A DNA stretch of 64,000 bases from contig NC_014934.1 of the NCBI RefSeq assembly GCF_000186265.1, forward strand, positions 2,666,001 to 2,730,000, written 5' to 3'. The translations under genes and the position numbers were made by a program. Below the pieces are notes generated by a model. The model did not search any database. It was not told the DNA's origin and saw only the letters and a list, made by a program, of their open reading frames with translations. Source of the stretch: Cellulophaga algicola DSM 14237. Its GTDB lineage: Bacteria; Bacteroidota; Bacteroidia; Flavobacteriales; Flavobacteriaceae. Each line of letters starts with the position of its first letter. Position 1 is the stretch's first letter. Below are positions 58,383-64,000 of this stretch, in pieces.

Positions 58383-61300
58383 TTCTTTCAGAAGGTAATG
58401 ATAAAGTATTAGTAACGAATGCTGCTGGTATTGTTGAATGGATTGATAAAGCTACTTTAGTTCCAGCAACAACGGTTTCAAATACCAGTACAGTAAATAC
58501 ATTAGCTACAACGGTAGATGGAGTTACAGGTGCGGGAGTTGCTATTATAAATAGTAATGAATTATCCTTAGATACGAATAACGAATTAGTAAGTACTATA
58601 AATGGTGAAGCGTCTACAGCGTTAGATTTAGAACCAGCAATTGTTGCCAATCAAAAAACTACTTCTGTTATAGAAGGTACAGGTGTAAATGTTACTAATA
58701 CGACAACAGGAAACAATACAGCATATACCGTAACAGTAGATCCTACAGATATAATAGGAGATGGAACAATTTCTTCTACGGATATTGTAGTTTCTGGTGG
58801 AGCAAATTCCACCTTAAACGATGTTACATTAGAGATAGCCGATAATGCTATTACGAATGCGAAAATGGCAGATAATGCTATTACAACTACAGAGATTTTA
58901 GATGGTACTATTGCTAGTGCAGATATTGCACCTAATGCAGTAAATGCCGCAACAATAAATGGTGACGTAGCTGGTGCAGGTTTAATTCAAAATGCTACAA
59001 CAGGAGCACTAGAAGTAAATGAAGCAGCGATAGCAGATGGTACTATTTCTTCAACAGACTTAACCGTGACAGGTGGAGATAATTCAGTTTTCAAAGATGT
59101 TACGTTAGAAATTACAGCAGGGGCAGTAGGCACAACAGAATTAGCAGCAGATGCAGTAACCAATTCAAGATTAGCAGATGATGCCGTACAAACAGAAAAT
59201 ATTCTTTCTGAGGGTAATGATCAAGTATTAGTAACGAATGCTGCAGGAGATGTAGAGTGGATTGATAAAGCTACTTTAGTTCCTGCAACGACAGTTTCAA
59301 ACACTAGTGCTGTAAATACATTAGCTACAACTGTAGATGGTGTAACAGGAGCAGGAGTTACTATCATTAATAGCAATGACCTATCTTTAAATACAAGTAA
59401 TGAGTTAGTAAGTACTGTAAATGGAGAAGCTTCTTCTGTAATAGATTTAAGTCCATATATAAACACAGATACACAAGATATTAGTAGTAGTGTTATTACG
59501 CCAAATGAAACCGTACGTGTAGCATTAGTAGATGGGGGTACTACAGATGTAGATATTCGTGATGCAGATTCAGACCCTACAAATGAATTAACTCAGACAG
59601 GATCAGGAGGTCCAACAGGAAGTCCAACAAACGGTACTACATATGTAGATACGGATACTGGGCAAATGTATGTATATGAAGATACTTGGAAGCAAGTAGG
59701 CGGAAGTGCGACACCAGCGGCAGATATAGTAACAACATTAGCTAGCTCTGATAATGTGACTTATACCTATACTTCAGAAAATAATACAATAACATCTTTT
59801 GATGGTACCGATGATCAAGATGCATCAGAAGTTACTTATGATGATGCTACCTCTTCAATAGGAGCAGCAAATGTTCAGGAGGCAATTGAGGCTTTAGCTT
59901 CAGGAAGTACAGATGACCAAGCCTTAAGTTTAGCTACAGGTAATATATTAACCTTAGAAGATGGTGGTACAGTAAACCTAACTCCATTCTTAGACAATAC
60001 AGATGATCAAGAAATTACAGCTTTTAGTTTAGACAATACATCAAACGTATTGACTTTGACTTTAGAAGATGGAGGTACAGAGACTGTAGATTTCACTACA
60101 GTTTTAGCTGCAGCAGGGACAGATGATCAAACTGCTACCGAGGTAGCTGTTACAGATACCGCTAATAATTTTACGGCAACGGATGTAGAAGGAGCATTAG
60201 CAGAATTAGCTTTAGAAAGTACAGATGACCAAGCCTTAAGTTTAGCTACAGGAAACATATTAACCTTAGAAGATGGTGGTACAGTAAACCTAACTCCATT
60301 CTTAGACAATACAGATAATCAAGAAATTACAGCTTTTAGTTTAGACAATACATCAAACGTATTGACTTTGACTTTAGAAGATGGAGGTACAGAGACTGTA
60401 GATTTCACTACAGTTTTAGCTGTTGCAGGGACAGATGACCAAGCCTTAAGTTTAGCTACAGGTAATATATTAACCTTAGAAGATGGCGGTACAGTAAACC
60501 TAACTCCGTTTTTAGATAATACAGATGACCAAACTGCTACCGAGGTAGCTGTTACAGATACCGCTAATAATTTTACGGCAACGGATGTAGAAGGAGCATT
60601 AGCAGAATTAGCTTTAGAAAGTACAGATGACCAAGCCTTAAGTTTAGCTACAGGAAACTTATTAACCTTAGAAGATGGTGGTACAGTAAACCTAACTCCA
60701 TTCTTAGACAATACAGATGATCAAGAAATTACAGCTTTTAGTTTAGACAATACATCAAACGTATTGACCTTGACTTTAGAAGATGGAGGTACAGAGACCG
60801 TAGATTTCACTACAGTTTTAGCTGCAGCCGGGACAGATAGTCAAGATTTAAGTTTAACAGGCGATGATCTTACATTAACAAACGATCCAACAGCAACAGC
60901 AATTGATTTATCAGCTTATAGAGAAACTGTATCTGGTATAAATGACATTACAGTTACGGACGATGGAGCAGGGAATTTTACTGTTGATTATGTTGATGGA
61001 GATAAAGATTCTACGAATGAATTAACTCAGACAGGATCAGGAGGCCCCTCAGGTAGTCCTGTAAATGGTACTACATATGTAGATACGGATACAGGGCAAA
61101 TGTATGTATATGAAGACTCTTGGAAACAAGTAGGCGGAAGTGCGACACCAGCGGCAGATATAGTAACAACATTAGCTACCTCTGATAATGTAACCTATAC
61201 CTATACTTCAGAAAATAATACGACAACATCTTTTGATGGTACCGATGATCAAGATGCATCAGAAGTTACTTATGATGATGCTACCTCTTCAATAGGAGCA

Positions 61301-61825
61301 GTAAATGTTCAGGAGGCAATTGAAGCTTTAGCTTCAGGAAGTACAGATAACCAAGCCTTAAGTTTAGCTACAGGAAACATATTAACCTTAGAAGATGGTG
61401 GTACAGTAAATTTAACTCCGTTTTTAGACAATACAGATAATCAAGAAATTACAGCTTTTAGTTTAGACAATACAACAAACGTATTGACCTTGACTTTAGA
61501 AGATGGAGGTACAGAGACCGTAGATTTCACTACAGTTTTAGCTGCAGCCGGGACAGATAGTCAAGATTTAAGTTTAACAGGCGATGATCTTACATTAACA
61601 AACGATCCAACAGCAACAGCAATTGATTTATCAGCTTATAGAGAAACTGTATCTGGTATAAATGACATTACAGTTACGGACGATGGAGCAGGGAATTTTA
61701 CAGTTGATTATGTTGATGGAGATAATGATGATCAAAACGAGATTGAATTACCAACAGGAGGTACTAGTGGTCAAGTTTTATCAACTGATGGTTTAGGTAC
61801 TTATGACTGGGTAGATGCTGATACT

Positions 61826-63428
61826 GGTCCACAAGGAATAAAAGGAGATCAAGGTGATCAGGGAATCCAAGGTATTCAAGGCGAAACAGGTGATACTGGC
61901 GCTCAAGGAGTTCAAGGAGAAACTGGTCCACAAGGAATTAAAGGAGATCAAGGTGATCAGGGAATCCAAGGTATTCAAGGAGAAACTGGTGATACTGGCG
62001 CTCAAGGTATTCAAGGCGAAACAGGTGACACTGGCGCTCAAGGTATTCAGGGAGAAACGGGTCCACAAGGATTAAAAGGAGATCAAGGTGATCAGGGAAT
62101 CCAAGGTATTCAAGGAGAAACTGGTGATACTGGTGCTCAAGGAGTTCAAGGAGATCAAGGTGATCAGGGAATCCAAGGTATTCAAGGAGAAACTGGTGAT
62201 ACTGGTGCTCAAGGAGTTCAAGGAGATCAAGGTGATCAGGGAATCCAAGGAATCCAAGGCGAAACAGGAGATACTGGTGCTCAGGGAATCCAAGGCGAAA
62301 CAGGTGCTCAGGGAGTTCAAGGAGAAACTGGTCCACAAGGATTAAAAGGAGATCAAGGTGATCAGGGAATCCAAGGTATTCAAGGCGAAACAGGTGATAC
62401 TGGTGCTCAAGGAGTTCAGGGAGAAACTGGTCCACAAGGATTAAAAGGAGATCAAGGAGATCAAGGAGATCAAGGAGATCAAGGAATTCAAGGAGAAACA
62501 GGAGATACTGGTGCTCAGGGAGTTCAGGGAGAAACTGGTCCACAAGGAATAAAAGGAGATCAAGGTGATCAGGGAATCCAAGGAATCCAAGGAGAAACAG
62601 GAGATACTGGCGCTCAAGGAGTTCAGGGAGAAATTGGTCCACAAGGATTAAAAGGAGATCAAGGTGATCAGGGAATTCAAGGTATTCAAGGAGAAACAGG
62701 TGACACTGGTGCTCAAGGTATTCAGGGAGAAACTGGTCCACAAGGAATAAAAGGAGATCAAGGTGATCAAGGTATTCAGGGAGAAACTGGTCCACAAGGA
62801 ATAAAAGGAGATCAAGGTGATCAAGGAATTCAAGGAGAAACAGGTGACACTGGTGCTCAAGGTATTCAGGGAGAAACTGGTCCTACAAGGAATAAAAGGA
62901 GATCAAGGTGATCAGGGAATCCAAGGTATTCAAGGAGAAACTGGTGATACTGGTGCTCAAGGAGTTCAGGGAGAAACTGGTCCACAAGGATTAAAAGGAG
63001 ATCAAGGTGATCAGGGAATCCAAGGTATTCAAGGCGAAACAGGTGATACTGGCGCTCAAGGAGTTCAAGGAGAAACTGGTCCACAAGGAATAAAAGGAGA
63101 TCAAGGTGATCAGGGAATCCAAGGTATTCAAGGAGAAACTGGTGATACTGGTGCTCAAGGAGTTCAGGGAGAAACTGGTCCACAAGGATTAAAAGGAGAT
63201 CAAGGTGATCAGGGAATCCAAGGTATTCAAGGCGAAACAGGTGACACTGGCGCACAAGGTCCAGCAGGACAAGATGGTCAACCAGGTCAGGCTGGTCAAG
63301 ACGGTGCTACTGGAGCACAAGGTTCTAGGGGGCAAGCAGGTCAAGATGGAGCTACAGGTTCACAAGGTCCAGCAGGACAAAATGGTCAGGATGGTCAAGA
63401 CGGAGCTACAGGTCCAGCAGGAGATCCA
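61826..63428 (+). repeat. Collagen-like Gly-X-Y repeats
   Basis: 178 consecutive Gly-X-Y triplets (after removing one extra base) built from short cassettes such as [18 protein letters not shown] and [12 protein letters not shown]. Cassettes differ in order and number, showing slipped or unequal recombination. The last 20 or so triplets change to the more classical GPAGQDGQPGQAGQDGATG type. Confidence 0.95.
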
Positions 63429-64000
63429 GCGACTGATGATCAAACTTTAAGTTTATCAGGTTCAGATTTGACTATTTCAGGTGGAAATACTATTGATATT
63501 AGTAGTATTAATACCGATGATCAATATGATGATGAAGTTTTATTACGTACACCGATTGATGTAGATGAAGGAGGAGAAACTTCACCAACAAATGAAACGA
63601 CAGTACAAGAAGTAATACAAGCAATAGCTCCAATTACATCTAAGGCGGCTAGAATTTTTTATCCACCTTCAATTGCAGTAGATGTATCTACAAATGGAAC
63701 ATTTACTATTGATTTGTATGATGAGTACATTCAGCAATATGGCTCTCCAACAGTAGGGAGTGCAGGTGCACCAAATGCATTGCCGACCTATACGAGAACA
63801 GAATTGTATTACTATGTTACGTATGCAGATCCAGCTGTTTTTGGTAACGGTACAGCAGTCTCAGGTATGTCTATTGATGCAAATGGTAATTTAACATATC
63901 AGGTTCAAAATCAGCCAACAAACTACAATTCATTAATCAACGTAGTTTTCGTAGTAAAATAATTTAAGCGAATAAACAGAAAATCATAGTTTGAAAGCAA

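Larger units (their letters stand above)
56960..63962 (+). pseudogene. Collagen-like giant surface protein with a +1 frameshift
   Basis: Read as one gene with a single extra base removed, this encodes about 2333 residues. A signal peptide ([19 protein letters not shown]) is followed by a module with [20 protein letters not shown]. Four 258-bp repeats (about 143-475), further trimeric-adhesin-like segments, and 178 Gly-X-Y triplets (61826-63428) come next. The globular C-terminal domain (ARIFYPPSIAVDVSTNGTF, LYYYVTYADPAVFGNGTAV, ending NSLINVVFVVK) recurs in flavobacterial collagen-like proteins as I recall them. At 62884 an extra T turns GGTCCACAAGG into GGTCCTACAAGG, so the first frame ends at 62911 (1983 residues) and the rest is read in another frame to 63962. 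Gly-X-Y triplets resume exactly after the base, so the break is recent or a sequencing error. Confidence 0.85.

Noticed and set aside
61793-63255. Long minus-strand and +1 frame ORFs across the collagen-like region
   Set aside because: They are low-complexity products (Leu/Asp/His or Lys/Val-rich) of Gly-X-Y repeat DNA read in other frames. The plus frame with Gly-X-Y, a signal peptide and a globular C-terminus is the real one.
61826-63428. Regular short repeats considered as a CRISPR array
   Set aside because: There are no unique spacers between repeats, all of it translates as Gly-X-Y in one frame, and no cas genes are near.

Overview
The window reads as a chromosomal segment of a marine-type Flavobacteriaceae (Bacteroidota), near the Cellulophaga/Maribacter/Zobellia kind of genome; the exact genus cannot be fixed from the sequence. 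Reasons: AT-rich DNA; promoters of the Bacteroidota form TTG-N18/19-TAnnTTTG (before the trp leader, rpsU and the tRNA-tuf cluster); type IX secretion (T9SS)/gliding genes (a type B C-terminal domain, PorP/SprF, and an OmpA partner); DUF2851, a short PspC protein and DUF3467; and TSP3-like and collagen-like giant surface proteins.

Layout. (1) 0.1-5.3 kb, minus strand: a lipoprotein with four internal repeats, an outer-membrane beta-barrel with a small lipoprotein, an unannotated 46-residue ORF with its own terminator, and an exported M20 peptidase. (2) 5.4-12.3 kb, minus strand: the complete tryptophan operon trpE-G-D-C-F-B-A plus a small membrane protein. It is preceded by an 18-residue leader peptide with three tandem Trp codons and a terminator hairpin, a classical-looking trp attenuator. 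(3) 12.4-14.1 kb, minus strand: a MarR regulator, nitroreductase and YceI operon with operator-like palindromes over its promoter. (4) 14.2-15.8 kb, plus strand: a decaying polymorphic-toxin locus (broken 5' part, an HHW-type toxin end, a candidate immunity gene overlapping it, and a displaced duplicate fragment of the toxin). (5) 15.9-24.2 kb, plus strand: rhodanese, DUF2851, PspC, K+ channel, alanine/sodium symporter, helix-hairpin-helix protein, acyl-CoA dehydrogenase, rpsU and a XerC/D recombinase. (6) 24.5-38.1 kb, plus strand: the translation/transcription super-cluster tRNA-Thr/Tyr/Gly/Thr-tuf-tRNA-Trp-secE-nusG-rplKAJL-rpoBC-DUF3467, then convergent prfC. (7) 40.2-64 kb, plus strand: surface-protein territory. 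A 1335-aa T9SS type B adhesin with eight nearly identical repeats stands with PorP/SprF and OmpA family proteins. It is followed by a 1496-aa secreted protein and two giant genes each broken by a single base: one by an in-frame TAA, one by a +1 frameshift in a collagen-like repeat.

How the parts fit: the housekeeping blocks are conserved and intact, while the toxin remnant and the giant repeat proteins are the fast-evolving parts. The most interesting regulatory points are the trp attenuator (with a predicted transcription start almost at the leader start codon), the strong Shine-Dalgarno sequence retained by rpsU, and a strong terminator hairpin lying inside the first codons of the helix-hairpin-helix gene. 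At the protein level, two different giant proteins share the same short C-terminal tail (ITNRRITYRVK), a candidate sorting or anchoring signal.
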